Source: Chryseobacterium sp. Leaf405
GTDB lineage: Bacteria; Bacteroidota; Bacteroidia; Flavobacteriales; Weeksellaceae
DNA: 64,000 nt
NCBI RefSeq assembly: GCF_001425355.1
Contig: NZ_LMQN01000001.1
Span: 558,490 to 622,489 of the forward strand
Direction of reading: 5' to 3'
The translations under genes and the position numbers were made by a program. Below, in pieces: positions 7,614-16,493 of the stretch. Within the stretch, counting starts at the first letter, position 1; every line of letters begins with the position of its first letter. The notes below the pieces were generated by a model. That model ran no database searches, was not told the DNA's origin, and saw nothing but the letters and a program-made list of their open reading frames with translations.

Positions 7614-9773
7614 TTATTTTAAAGGCTTTACGGAAACTGCAAAACCTCCACTTCGAGCCATTTTAAATTTGATTTTAGATGTATTTTTGATTTGCTTTTT
7701 GTAGATATTATAGCTTTGAGAATTTTCGATATAATCTGCGTCTTTTCCATCCTCATAAATGGTTGCTTCATACTTTTTTCCTTTATCTAAAAATGAAAAA
7801 TCTACAGTGTACTCCCTTTTATTTTCGTCGGTAATTCCGCCAACAAACCAATTTTCAGTTCCTTTGGCTTTTCTTGCCGTGATGATGTAATCTCCAGGTT
7901 CTGCCGACAAAATTTTGGTATCGTCCCAATCTGCCGCCACATCTTTGATAAACTGAAAAGCATCCATATGTCTTTTATAATTTTCAGGTAAATCCGCAGC
8001 CATCTGCAAAGACATATACATCACCACATATAGCGCCAATTGTTTTGCCAACGTTGTTTTTACAAAACGTTTATCTCCCGGAAAGTAATAATCTAATTTG
8101 GTCTGAAAAATTCCCGGTGTATAATCCATAGAACCTCCCATCCATCGTGTGAACGGAAGAATTGTCTGATGTTCAGGATTATTTCCTGTAAAAGCTTCAT
8201 ACTCAGTTCCACGGGCAGCTTCTGCCGAAATCCAGTTCGGATATGTTCTGCTCTCACCTCCCGGACGTACCGATTCATGCGAATTTACCATGATTTTATA
8301 TTCATTGGCTTTCTCTGCAATTCTGTAATAATGATTGATCGTCCATTGCGAATAATGATGCTCACCTCTCGGAACAATATCACCAACATAACCCGTTTTT
8401 ACTGCATCATAACCATATTTATTCATTAGTTGAAATGCTGTGTCTGCCCATCTTTCATAATTCGTTGCAGAACCTGAAGTTTCGTGGTGCATAATCAGCT
8501 TAATGCCTTTTGAATGAGCATATTCATTCAGCATTTTAATATCAAAATCAGGATAAGGGGTGATAAAATCAAAAACATATTCTTTTGCATGACCGAACCA
8601 GTCTTCCCAACCGACATTCCAGCCTTCAATCAACAATCCTCCGAAACCATTTTCTGCAGCGAAATCTATGTATTCTTTAACTTTTGTATTGTTGGCTCCG
8701 TGTTTGCCATTGGGTGTTAATTTTGAAAAATCCGTCACTCCAAGACGGACATTAGATTCCGGTTGTCCGTAAGCCCATTGGGATTTCCCAATGATCATTT
8801 CCCACCAGACGCCCATATATTTTGTAGGATGAATATAAGAGGTGTCGGTATATTTTGTCGGCTCATTCAGGTTAAACATCATTTTTGAAGCTAAAACTTC
8901 TTCTGCCTTTGGTGAAACAATAATTGTTCTCCACGGCGAAACCATTGAAGTCTGAATATATCCTTTAGCTCCCTGTTTATCGGGTGTAAGATGTGTTTTA
9001 AATTTAAAATTAACTGCATCCACTTCCAGATGAGAAGCCGGATAATCTAGAACCGCCGCTTCTCCGACATTGATATATAAAGGTGATTTTCCTTCTTTTT
9101 TCAGCATTAAAGGCGATTGCACCGTATTTTTCACCATCTGTTGCGAAACATTGCTGTCAAAAGAAGTTGGCCATCTTGCCGGAATTTCGGAGATTTTAGA
9201 GGTCTGCGGAAGATATTCCTGAGAATCGTAATCGGCTGCAATCCACCAGGCTTTCATATCGGTTGGAAAATCGATTTCGGAATCTTCTTCACGAATGGTA
9301 AAATAATTCAGGTTTTTCTGCTGAGGAAATTCATACCTGAAACCCAATCCATCATTAAATAATCTGAACTTAACGATAATATATCTGTCAGTTTCCGCCT
9401 GATTCAGCGTAATTGCTAGTTCGTTGTAATGATTGATGTAATTTTTCTTTTCCCCTAAAATCGGCTGCCAGGTTTCATTTTTAGCATCTCTTTTTTCGTC
9501 TGTTTTTGTAAAACCATTATTTAAATCAAATTTTTTGTCCTCAGGTTTCACAATTTCCGAAGCAAATCCAACAGAAGTATCTTTGAATAATCTTAGACCT
9601 AATTTAGAGTCTTCAACGACAACATTTCCCTCATATTTAAGATTATAATAAGGAATTCCTCCTTTCAACTGAAAATTCATTTCAAACTTTCCGTCGGGAG
9701 ACTGTAAAGACTGTGCATGAGCAAAAACACCCATCATCGAGAACAATAATGCTCCTATTGTCAATTTCTTCAT
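7614..9773 (-). CDS. Glycoside hydrolase family 97, SusB-like alpha-glucosidase
   Basis: Secreted or periplasmic alpha-glucosidase acting on malto-oligosaccharides by analogy with Bacteroides SusB. It has 719 residues with a signal peptide (MKKLTIGALLFSMMGVFAHAQ), an N-terminal beta-sandwich, a TIM barrel from about residue 310 and a C-terminal sheet domain. Glu186, Glu383, Glu431, Glu500, Glu518 and Glu524 correspond, with a constant offset of eight, to SusB Glu194, 391, 439, 508, 526 and 532 as I recall them, which are the calcium ligands and the acid/base residues. The segment AVKTGYVGD has Gly where retaining GH97 enzymes carry the Asp nucleophile, so an inverting mechanism is expected. 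No susC/susD pair is nearby. Confidence 0.94.
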   Translation of the reverse strand: MKKLTIGALLFSMMGVFAHAQSLQSPDGKFEMNFQLKGGIPYYNLKYEGNVVVEDSKLGLRLFKDTSVGFASEIVKPEDKKFDLNNGFTKTDEKRDAKNETWQPILGEKKNYINHYNELAITLNQAETDRYIIVKFRLFNDGLGFRYEFPQQKNLNYFTIREEDSEIDFPTDMKAWWIAADYDSQEYLPQTSKISEIPARWPTSFDSNVSQQMVKNTVQSPLMLKKEGKSPLYINVGEAAVLDYPASHLEVDAVNFKFKTHLTPDKQGAKGYIQTSMVSPWRTIIVSPKAEEVLASKMMFNLNEPTKYTDTSYIHPTKYMGVWWEMIIGKSQWAYGQPESNVRLGVTDFSKLTPNGKHGANNTKVKEYIDFAAENGFGGLLIEGWNVGWEDWFGHAKEYVFDFITPYPDFDIKMLNEYAHSKGIKLIMHHETSGSATNYERWADTAFQLMNKYGYDAVKTGYVGDIVPRGEHHYSQWTINHYYRIAEKANEYKIMVNSHESVRPGGESRTYPNWISAEAARGTEYEAFTGNNPEHQTILPFTRWMGGSMDYTPGIFQTKLDYYFPGDKRFVKTTLAKQLALYVVMYMSLQMAADLPENYKRHMDAFQFIKDVAADWDDTKILSAEPGDYIITARKAKGTENWFVGGITDENKREYTVDFSFLDKGKKYEATIYEDGKDADYIENSQSYNIYKKQIKNTSKIKFKMARSGGFAVSVKPLK

Positions 9774-9932
9774 AATGATTATTTACAGGTTTAAAAATAA
9801 GAAAGTACTACTGAAAAACAATAATTTCTATCATAAATTAACCACAAAACTGAATTTTACAATTAACTATCTGCTAATAAATTCACCACCATTACCCCTG
9901 AACGAAGCGCTGTATTTCCACAGATATTCCGT

Positions 9933-9940
9933 ATCTTTGC
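9933..9940 (+). promoter_or_regulatory. -7 promoter motif for metG
   Basis: TATCTTTG, 19 bases before the metG ATG. Confidence 0.6.
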
Positions 9941-9959
9941 AAATTAAATTAAACTATAA

Positions 9960-11996
9960 ATGTCAAACAGAAAGATGATTACGGCAGCTTTGCCTTATGC
10001 AAACGGACCGGTTCATATAGGACATTTGGCGGGTGTATATATTCCTGCGGATGTTTACGCAAGATTTCAGAGAAGATTGGGAAAAGATGTAGCGTTTATC
10101 TGTGGTTCGGATGAGCACGGAATTCCCATTACCATCAGAGCAAAAAAAGAAGGAGTTACCCCTCAGGATATTGTTGATAAATACCATGAAATCATTAAAA
10201 AATCTTTTTCAGATTTAGGGATTTCTTTTGATGAATATTCAAGAACAACGTCAGCAAACCATCGTGAGACGAGTCAGGATTTCTTTAAAGTGCTGTACGA
10301 AAAAGGAAAGTTCACTGAAGAAATGTCTGAGCAGTATTTTGATGAGCAGGCTAATGAATTTTTGGCTGACCGATATATTGTGGGAACTTGTCCGAACTGC
10401 GGAAATGAAAATGCTTACGGAGACCAGTGTGAGAGATGCGGTACTACCCTTTCACCGTCTGAATTGATCAATCCAAAATCAATGTTAAGCGGAAATGTTC
10501 CTATTTTAAAAGAGACAAAAAACTGGTATTTGCCTTTAAATGAATACGAAGATTTCTTGAACGAATGGATTATTGAAGGTCACAAAGACGACTGGAAACC
10601 GAACGTTTACGGACAGGTTAAATCTTGGTTAAACGACGGCTTAAAACCTCGTGCAATGACGAGAGACCTAAACTGGGGCGTTCCTGTTCCTCTCCCTAAT
10701 GCCGAAGGGAAAGTGCTTTATGTCTGGTTCGACGCACCGATTGGATATATTTCTTTTACGAAAGAATGGGCAGCCAAAAACGGGAAAGACTGGAAAGATT
10801 ACTGGCAAAGCGAAAATTCTGATTTAGTTCATTTTATCGGAAAGGATAATATTGTGTTTCACTGTATTATTTTCCCTGCGATGATGAGGGCTCACGGCGA
10901 TTATATTATGCCGAAAAATGTACCTGCTTTTGAATTCCTGAATCTTGAAAACGATAAAATTTCAACATCAAGAAACTGGGCAGTTTGGGCGCACGAATAT
11001 GTTCAGGATTTCCCAGGACAGGAAGATGTGTTGAGATATGCTCTACTTTCATCAGCTCCGGAAACAAAGGATAATAATTTTACCTGGAAGGATTTTCAGA
11101 CGAAAAATAATTCTGAATTAGTTGGGATTTTTGGAAATTTCATCAACAGAGTTGCCGTTTTAATTCATAAATATTATGATGGAGTAATTCCTCAAGGTGA
11201 TGTGAATTCTCCTGAATTGAGTGAAATTAATAAATCTGCGAAAGAGATTTCAGACTTCCTGGAAAATTATGAATTCAGAAATTCTTTAACGGCTTTAATG
11301 AATTTAGCACGTTTCGGAAACCAATATTTACAGGCAGAAGAACCTTGGAAAACTATTAAAGATAATCCTGAAAAAGCGGCTCAGTCTCTATTTGTAGGAG
11401 CTCAGATTGCTGTTGCCTTGGCTCAGTTGTGTGAACCGTTCATGCCATTTAGTTCTGCAAAATTATTGAATATGTTCAATGTTCAACAGACAACTTGGAA
11501 CGATGTTGAAACAAAATCTGTTTTAATTGAAACAGGTCATACAATCAACGAATCATCTCTTCTTTTCTCGAAAATTGAAGATGATGTAATCGAAGCTCAG
11601 ATCCAAAAACTGGTAGACACAAAACAAAACAATAAAAAAACAAACCCTAACGCCAATCCTATGAAAGACGAAATCACTTTTGATGATTTTACGAAAATCG
11701 ACTTGAGAACAGCTACGATTACTGAAGCTGAAAAAGTAGAAAAAGCAGATAAATTATTAAAACTTACGGTTGATACGGGTGTTGACGTAAGAACGGTGGT
11801 TTCAGGAATTGCAGAAAGCTTCACTCCTGAAGAAGTAATTGGTAAGCAGGTAATGATTTTATTAAATCTTGCGCCAAGAAAAATCAGAGGAATTGAATCT
11901 CAGGGAATGTTGTTATTGACGACAAAACCAGACGGAAAATTATCTTTCGTAACGCCTGACGACAGCAATGTTGAAAACGGTATTGAGATCGGATAA
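9960..11996 (+). CDS. metG: Methionyl-tRNA synthetase
   Basis: Class I aminoacyl-tRNA synthetase that charges tRNA-Met. Its HIGH motif is at residues 19-22 (PYANGPVHIGHLAG). The knuckle CPNCGNENAYGDQCERCG carries four zinc-binding Cys, and NDKISTSRNW is the KMSKS equivalent. An anticodon-binding helical domain follows. After a Lys/Asn linker comes a C-terminal EMAPII/Trbp-like tRNA-binding OB domain (DFTKIDLRTATITEAEKV to the end), so this is the dimeric form with 678 residues. The ATG at 9960 gives the family N-terminus. It ends at a strong bidirectional terminator. Confidence 0.98.
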   Translation: MSNRKMITAALPYANGPVHIGHLAGVYIPADVYARFQRRLGKDVAFICGSDEHGIPITIRAKKEGVTPQDIVDKYHEIIKKSFSDLGISFDEYSRTTSANHRETSQDFFKVLYEKGKFTEEMSEQYFDEQANEFLADRYIVGTCPNCGNENAYGDQCERCGTTLSPSELINPKSMLSGNVPILKETKNWYLPLNEYEDFLNEWIIEGHKDDWKPNVYGQVKSWLNDGLKPRAMTRDLNWGVPVPLPNAEGKVLYVWFDAPIGYISFTKEWAAKNGKDWKDYWQSENSDLVHFIGKDNIVFHCIIFPAMMRAHGDYIMPKNVPAFEFLNLENDKISTSRNWAVWAHEYVQDFPGQEDVLRYALLSSAPETKDNNFTWKDFQTKNNSELVGIFGNFINRVAVLIHKYYDGVIPQGDVNSPELSEINKSAKEISDFLENYEFRNSLTALMNLARFGNQYLQAEEPWKTIKDNPEKAAQSLFVGAQIAVALAQLCEPFMPFSSAKLLNMFNVQQTTWNDVETKSVLIETGHTINESSLLFSKIEDDVIEAQIQKLVDTKQNNKKTNPNANPMKDEITFDDFTKIDLRTATITEAEKVEKADKLLKLTVDTGVDVRTVVSGIAESFTPEEVIGKQVMILLNLAPRKIRGIESQGMLLLTTKPDGKLSFVTPDDSNVENGIEIG

Positions 11997-12016
11997 TTCT
12001 TATTCTTTATAAAAAC

Positions 12017-12056
12017 AAATCCGCTGAAAAATATTTTTCAGCGGATTTTGTTTTTT
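12017..12056. terminator. Bidirectional terminator metG / 12088 gene
   Basis: Fifteen-pair perfect stem (12017-12031 with 12034-12048, AAATCCGCTGAAAAA arm) followed by a T-tract on the plus strand. The A-rich side serves the convergent gene. Confidence 0.9.
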
Positions 12057-12087
12057 GGATTCAATAAATGCAAACGTCTTGAGATTC

Positions 12088-12567
12088 TCACTTTTGATAA
12101 TTTTCACTATACTTGGTTAACAGATAAATAGTTGCTGCCGAAGAATTATCTTCATCATTCATGGTCAAAAACTTATAAGGATATGAAGATTTTGCAAAAT
12201 GAAATTGCTTATAATCACGGTTTACAAATCCATGTTGGACTAAGTTTGTCTGTATATCAATTATTACAGGAAAATCTGATGTGATTCTCATAACGATGTT
12301 CACAAGCTTTTTAGACTTGTTGTATTCAATTTTCATCATGTAAGAATTAGGTCCCATAAAATAATAAGTTTTTCCTCCATCTTCTTCAGATTCGGATACT
12401 TTTTCATAGTCTGCCTTTTTCAAAAATTCAACCACATTTTTTTGTTCTGAATTCATGGCAATATTTTCCATCAAGGCTAATGTTTTATTCTCAAATTTTT
12501 CCTGTGCTCTTGCAGTAGTAACAGCAGATAACAACATCATCAGAGTCATTAGAATTATTTTTTTCAT
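12088..12567 (-). CDS. Hypothetical secreted protein
   Basis: 159 residues with a signal peptide (MKKIILMTLMMLLSAVTTARAQ) and a mature part of about 137 residues with no cysteines. It has alternating strands (KTYYFMGPNSYMMKIEYNK, NIVMRITSDFPVIIDIQ), which suggests a small beta-rich domain. I do not recognise a family. It is convergent with metG and shares its terminator. A -7 motif lies 27 bases upstream of the ATG. Confidence 0.75.
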   Translation of the reverse strand: MKKIILMTLMMLLSAVTTARAQEKFENKTLALMENIAMNSEQKNVVEFLKKADYEKVSESEEDGGKTYYFMGPNSYMMKIEYNKSKKLVNIVMRITSDFPVIIDIQTNLVQHGFVNRDYKQFHFAKSSYPYKFLTMNDEDNSSAATIYLLTKYSENYQK

Positions 12568-12594
12568 AACGTATAGGTTTAATAATAATTATTA

Positions 12595-12602
12595 CAAAAC
12601 TA
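12595..12602 (-). promoter_or_regulatory. -7 promoter motif for the 12088-12567 gene
   Basis: The minus strand reads TAGTTTTG, a TAnnTTTG match. Confidence 0.5.
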
Positions 12603-12765
12603 CACTACCGCCAATCATAAAAAAATAACCCGTTTTGGGTATTTTTATTTAAAATATAAAGAATAATACAATGTATTTCTTACAATTATCTTTCTTTTAG
12701 AAAGCATAAATTTGTTAAAAACACGATCTTTCAAAAGAAAAATACTGAATATTCTATTTAATTCT

Positions 12766-12773
12766 TAAATTTG
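12766..12773 (+). promoter_or_regulatory. -7 promoter motif, four bases before the lipoprotein ATG
   Basis: TAAATTTG ends at 12773 and the ATG is at 12778, so a transcript from it would be leaderless or nearly so. No clear -33. Confidence 0.5.
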
Positions 12774-12777
12774 ACTA

Positions 12778-13236
12778 ATGCAAAAATATCTTTATTTCAT
12801 CATCATATCATGTTCTCTTGTAAGTTGCTATACCTATCAGGTAAAAAAACAAGTGGATCCGGCAGCCGATCAGCAGGAATCTAAAAAAGGTGCATTTGTT
12901 GCCAATAATACTTCAGCGCCGACGAAAACTGATTCCCAAAGCCCGAATTCACAGCAAGCACCTGCCCCGATTAATGTTAAAGAGAAACTTGCAGCTAACA
13001 AAAATGTAAAAATTGACGTTGACGGTAAAACCTATAAAGTAATTGTTGACCGTTGGGAAAGTGACAGTCTCGTCGCACATCCGGTTCATAATCCCAAAAA
13101 AATTCTGAAATTCCATAAGAACCAGATTAATAGTGAGAAAATTGCTGAAAAACGTTTTTCACAACCTATCGCTGATATTATTACTATTGTTGCTTATGCC
13201 GGAATTGGCGTTGCTATTTGGGCACTTGTCCGTTAA
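12778..13236 (+). CDS. Small putative lipoprotein with C-terminal hydrophobic segment
   Basis: 152 residues. The N-terminus MQKYLYFIIISCSLVSCYTY has a lipobox-like LVSC, so lipid attachment at Cys17 is likely. A Ser/Pro/Gln-rich linker (about residues 28-65) precedes a small domain (VKIDVDGKTYKVIVDRWESD) and a C-terminal hydrophobic stretch IADIITIVAYAGIGVAIWAL. Function is unknown. The ATG is only four bases after a -7 promoter motif. It is convergent with the methyltransferase gene, with 10 bases between stop codons. Confidence 0.75.
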   Translation: MQKYLYFIIISCSLVSCYTYQVKKQVDPAADQQESKKGAFVANNTSAPTKTDSQSPNSQQAPAPINVKEKLAANKNVKIDVDGKTYKVIVDRWESDSLVAHPVHNPKKILKFHKNQINSEKIAEKRFSQPIADIITIVAYAGIGVAIWALVR

Positions 13237-13246
13237 TTAAAGATTA

Positions 13247-13951
13247 CTATTTTTTAATTAGTTTAGCCAAATAAGAATCTTCATCCTGCATCACTTTTTC
13301 AATGTGGAAACCATTATTTTCCGCAGCATTTTTCAACGTATTAAAATCAAGGTACAGCCATTTAATCGGGTCTTCAGATTCACCTTTATAATGAACAGTG
13401 TAATCTAATTCGCCATAATATCCTTCAGCAGGAATATATACTCCGCCGTCTTCATCTTTGTCGAACATATACAGAATATCTGTGCTGTCGATCAAAATTT
13501 GACCGTTTTTATTTAATAAAGAATATAATTTTTTAAGATAAATATCGATTACTGTAAGACTTTGGAAAATCCCTGTTCCATTCATTAATAAAAGAATCGT
13601 ATCGAAAGCTTCGCCTGAAAAATGAAGCATATTTTCCGCAACCGCTTTTTTAATTCCCCTTAATTGACAAACTTCAATTGATTTTGGTGAAATATCTAAA
13701 GCTGTAATATCCAGCTTTCTTTCATTCTGAAGATATAAAGAATGTGAACCTGCTCCTGCTCCGATATCCAGTATTTTTCCCTGAGATAATTTCAACGCTT
13801 TTTGTTCGATCTTATTCATATCCTGAAAATCACGAAAAAGATAATCAACCGGAAGTTCATCCATCTCGGAAATTGAAGTTTCTGTCTGCAAATCTTGTGG
13901 ATCTTCGTTGTGATAGTAATCCCAGATTGCTTTTCCCATTAGGTCTTTCAT
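13247..13951 (-). CDS. Class I SAM-dependent methyltransferase
   Basis: A Rossmann-fold methyltransferase; substrate unknown. GKILDIGAGAGSHSLYLQ (about residues 54-71) is motif I for SAM binding, ITALDISPKSIEVC is motif II, and FDTILLLMNGTGIFQSL is the post-II strand region. The 234-residue frame opens with MKDLMGKAIWDYYHN. Met5 could be the true start, because the -7 motif ends only four bases before the first ATG. Apparently monocistronic. Confidence 0.9.
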   Translation of the reverse strand: MKDLMGKAIWDYYHNEDPQDLQTETSISEMDELPVDYLFRDFQDMNKIEQKALKLSQGKILDIGAGAGSHSLYLQNERKLDITALDISPKSIEVCQLRGIKKAVAENMLHFSGEAFDTILLLMNGTGIFQSLTVIDIYLKKLYSLLNKNGQILIDSTDILYMFDKDEDGGVYIPAEGYYGELDYTVHYKGESEDPIKWLYLDFNTLKNAAENNGFHIEKVMQDEDSYLAKLIKK

Positions 13952-13955
13952 AGTG

Positions 13956-13963
13956 CAAAGATA
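13956..13963 (-). promoter_or_regulatory. -7 promoter motif, four bases before the methyltransferase ATG
   Basis: The minus strand reads TATCTTTG. Transcription would begin at or inside the first codon. Confidence 0.55.
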
Positions 13964-14020
13964 GGAGTTTGATTTAAAAGTTTAAACTTTAAGACTATTC
14001 TTATCAACTGTAAAAATTTG

Positions 14021-14028
14021 TATATTTG
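14021..14028 (+). promoter_or_regulatory. -7 promoter motif for the 14051 gene
   Basis: TATATTTG, 22 bases before the ATG. Confidence 0.5.
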
Positions 14029-14050
14029 AAAGAACTCAATAATTTATAAC

Positions 14051-14725
14051 ATGAATGACGATAATTTAAAAGTGGATTTAATATCCTATCTAAAAGAAAA
14101 TTACTTCTTTATAAAACCAGAAATATATTCTTATTTTAACTCAGACACAATATTATTTTTTGTTCACAAAAAAGATTTATATTACAATGTAAATAAAGAA
14201 AGAATAGAAAACTTTAATCATATTGAATTTTTAGAAGAAAAAATTTCTAACGAAAATTGGAGAAAATATATTGAATCTAATCATCTCAAATGGTTTGCAG
14301 ATGAATTTAGATTGATAAGACGACAATATAAATCTAATAATGTAAAAATATCATTAAAAGAAATTTTTAAAACTCATGAATTTGTCAAAACTCTCAATCT
14401 TCCTAATGAAATTAAAGATATTCTAAAAGGTGAACAAGCTTATTGTGCTAACACAAAAGTAATTAATGAAACTGAAAGGATATTTCAAAATTTTGTAAAA
14501 AATGAAAAAATTTACTTTAACCAAAGTGATTCTAATTATGCTAATCCAGGAATTATTATTAATAAAAATTCTGATGATGACATTAAAATATTGTACTTTA
14601 CAAATATCGGAAAATTTGAACTTGAAACAAATCTAAAAGAAATAAATGGTTGGTCATTCATTCGAGTAAATAATAAAGAAATTGGTAAAACTCCTTCACA
14701 AGCCAAACAAAATTCATATTTATAA
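14051..14725 (+). CDS. Hypothetical protein, unusually AT-rich
   Basis: 224 residues with no signal peptide or membrane segment; acidic and rich in Asn, Lys, Ile, Phe and Tyr. Two halves are visible: an N-terminal region with repeated aromatic residues (ENYFFIKPEIYSYFNSD) and a C-terminal region ending IGKTPSQAKQNSYL. I recognise no family. The nucleotide composition is clearly more AT-rich than metG or the efflux operon around it, which suggests acquisition by transfer. A toxin-immunity or effector role is possible but nothing here shows it. Confidence 0.7.
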   Translation: MNDDNLKVDLISYLKENYFFIKPEIYSYFNSDTILFFVHKKDLYYNVNKERIENFNHIEFLEEKISNENWRKYIESNHLKWFADEFRLIRRQYKSNNVKISLKEIFKTHEFVKTLNLPNEIKDILKGEQAYCANTKVINETERIFQNFVKNEKIYFNQSDSNYANPGIIINKNSDDDIKILYFTNIGKFELETNLKEINGWSFIRVNNKEIGKTPSQAKQNSYL

Positions 14726-14743
14726 GTTAATAAAACTTCTCAT

Positions 14744-14782
14744 AAAAGCAAAGCCCAATCTCAAAACAAGAAAGGGCTTTGC
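14744..14782 (-). terminator. Terminator of the efflux operon
   Basis: GCAAAGCCC/GGGCTTTGC stem (14748-14756 with 14774-14782) followed by TTTTAT on the minus strand. Confidence 0.65.
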
Positions 14783-14802
14783 AAATGAAAAACAAGGTTT
14801 CT

Positions 14803-16392
14803 TTATAGCGCAGGTCCTGCTGCGTCTTTTATTTCTGATGATAATTTTCTTTCTCTGATTCGTCTTCTGCCGATCACCGATTTTCCTCTTACCAATCTTA
14901 TCAATCTTGGATAGGTAAATTGTTCTTTACCGAAATGATGGGTGAAAACATAAATTAAAATTCCGATACCTGCTACAATGATGTATCCGAAAATCTTTTT
15001 ATTGGAAGCAATAATCGCGTTCAACTGAATGGTTTTCATATTGCTCATTACATTTTGCGGGCTCACCGTAAGACCATCCATATACACAGCCATATCTCCC
15101 AAACTTACGATCTGAAACTGATATTGAAACCATGAAAATATTGCAGAAAATAAGCCGACGGTGAGAAATGTTCTCCAAACCAGAGCCAATCCGATGGCAG
15201 CCAGCATATCGTTTAATTCAAGTTTGTCTAACGTGTAATACCAAACCGAAATGAATAAAGCCGTCATTCCAAAACCTTTTAAAAACATCGGCAGATACCA
15301 GTTTTCATAATTAAATTCCAACACCATTGAAAAATACATAATGATTGAATATCCTACCATTCCTGAGAACCCTGCAAATATGTACATCTTTAAAGGTCTG
15401 TCATTTTTAAACCAGAAAATAGCAATAACTCCTGCCAGGATAATTCCGGGAATCATAAGTAAGTTTAATTTTGTGTTTGTCAATTGATCATAACCCAACA
15501 CTCCCACAGTGAAAATATTTTGAATGGATGCTGTTGCCATGAACATTCCCAGACACAGCAGCATAAATAATCCGTGCAAAACGTTATTTCTTGAGAAAAT
15601 TTTAAATGACAAATAGGGTCTTTTTAAATGAATCTGTCGAACAACCAATAATGAAAAGCTTATAAAAGCGGCAATTCCTGCATTCATTATATTTGAAGAA
15701 TTCAGCCAATCCTGTTGTTTCCCGAATGCAAAAACATACGCCGAAAACATAAATGTTGAAACAAAAAACAGAATACTCAGCCAGTCGATATAATACAACG
15801 GAACTTTGAGCGCAAAATATTTATCGTGCATAAAAATCCACTGAATCAATGCCAGAATCACGCATAAAATTGAAATAATAAGAAAAAAATACTGCCAATT
15901 ATACAAAATGGAAACTTCGACTGCATAATATCCTGCTACCTGATTCATTATTAATACAAATGTGTAAAATACACCGTAAAACATTCCTCTGTTTCCGATC
16001 ATTGCCATTAGCGGTAAAAATAATTCTATGGCGACCACCATCTTACAAAAACCTATGAATAAAGAACTTGCAATAATAACACTTGGTTCAAAAGTTGTTG
16101 CATTAATATAATTTAGGATTCCTAAAAGAACCAAAACCGTTGTGATTTTATCCCGTATTTTGAATCTCATTTTCAGTCTTAATACAATCGGCATTGCTGC
16201 TCCCATCCCAATGGTTGTGGCATAATTAGCAAACATATAATATTCCGAAAGTGAACCCGTTCCGCCGACCATATAGCTGATATTTCCTGTGTAAACCCCA
16301 CCAATCGGCATCACCACAGTCATTAATAAAACGATTAATAAAAGCTGTATCGGCTTGGGTACCCAATCGTGATATAATCCTTTGTTGTACAT
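14803..16392 (-). CDS. MFS transporter, DHA2-like efflux pump subunit
   Basis: Inner-membrane drug:proton antiporter, the energy-coupled part of a tripartite exporter. The 529 residues contain about 14 hydrophobic segments, as in EmrB/DHA2 proteins, and a basic C-terminal tail (RLVRGKSVIGRRRIRERK). It is the last gene of the run AraC regulator, TolC, HlyD, MFS, all on the minus strand. The 101-base gap to the HlyD gene contains an inverted repeat. Substrate unknown. Confidence 0.88.
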   Translation of the reverse strand: MYNKGLYHDWVPKPIQLLLIVLLMTVVMPIGGVYTGNISYMVGGTGSLSEYYMFANYATTIGMGAAMPIVLRLKMRFKIRDKITTVLVLLGILNYINATTFEPSVIIASSLFIGFCKMVVAIELFLPLMAMIGNRGMFYGVFYTFVLIMNQVAGYYAVEVSILYNWQYFFLIISILCVILALIQWIFMHDKYFALKVPLYYIDWLSILFFVSTFMFSAYVFAFGKQQDWLNSSNIMNAGIAAFISFSLLVVRQIHLKRPYLSFKIFSRNNVLHGLFMLLCLGMFMATASIQNIFTVGVLGYDQLTNTKLNLLMIPGIILAGVIAIFWFKNDRPLKMYIFAGFSGMVGYSIIMYFSMVLEFNYENWYLPMFLKGFGMTALFISVWYYTLDKLELNDMLAAIGLALVWRTFLTVGLFSAIFSWFQYQFQIVSLGDMAVYMDGLTVSPQNVMSNMKTIQLNAIIASNKKIFGYIIVAGIGILIYVFTHHFGKEQFTYPRLIRLVRGKSVIGRRRIRERKLSSEIKDAAGPAL

Positions 16393-16406
16393 ATTTTTTA
16401 GATATT

Positions 16407-16485
16407 AGATTTCAGATGTTAGACATCAGATTTATTATTACTCCTTCATTTTCTTACATCCTCTAAAATCTGATGTCTGAAATCT
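16407..16485. repeat. Imperfect long inverted repeat between the HlyD and MFS genes
   Basis: Right arm AAATCTGATGTCTGAAATCT (16466-16485) pairs with GACATCAGATTT (16422-16433) and AGATTTCA (16407-16414), leaving a seven-base bulge. In the mRNA this would form a 20-pair hairpin between two operon genes. Confidence 0.7.
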
Positions 16486-16493
16486 TTAAGTCT

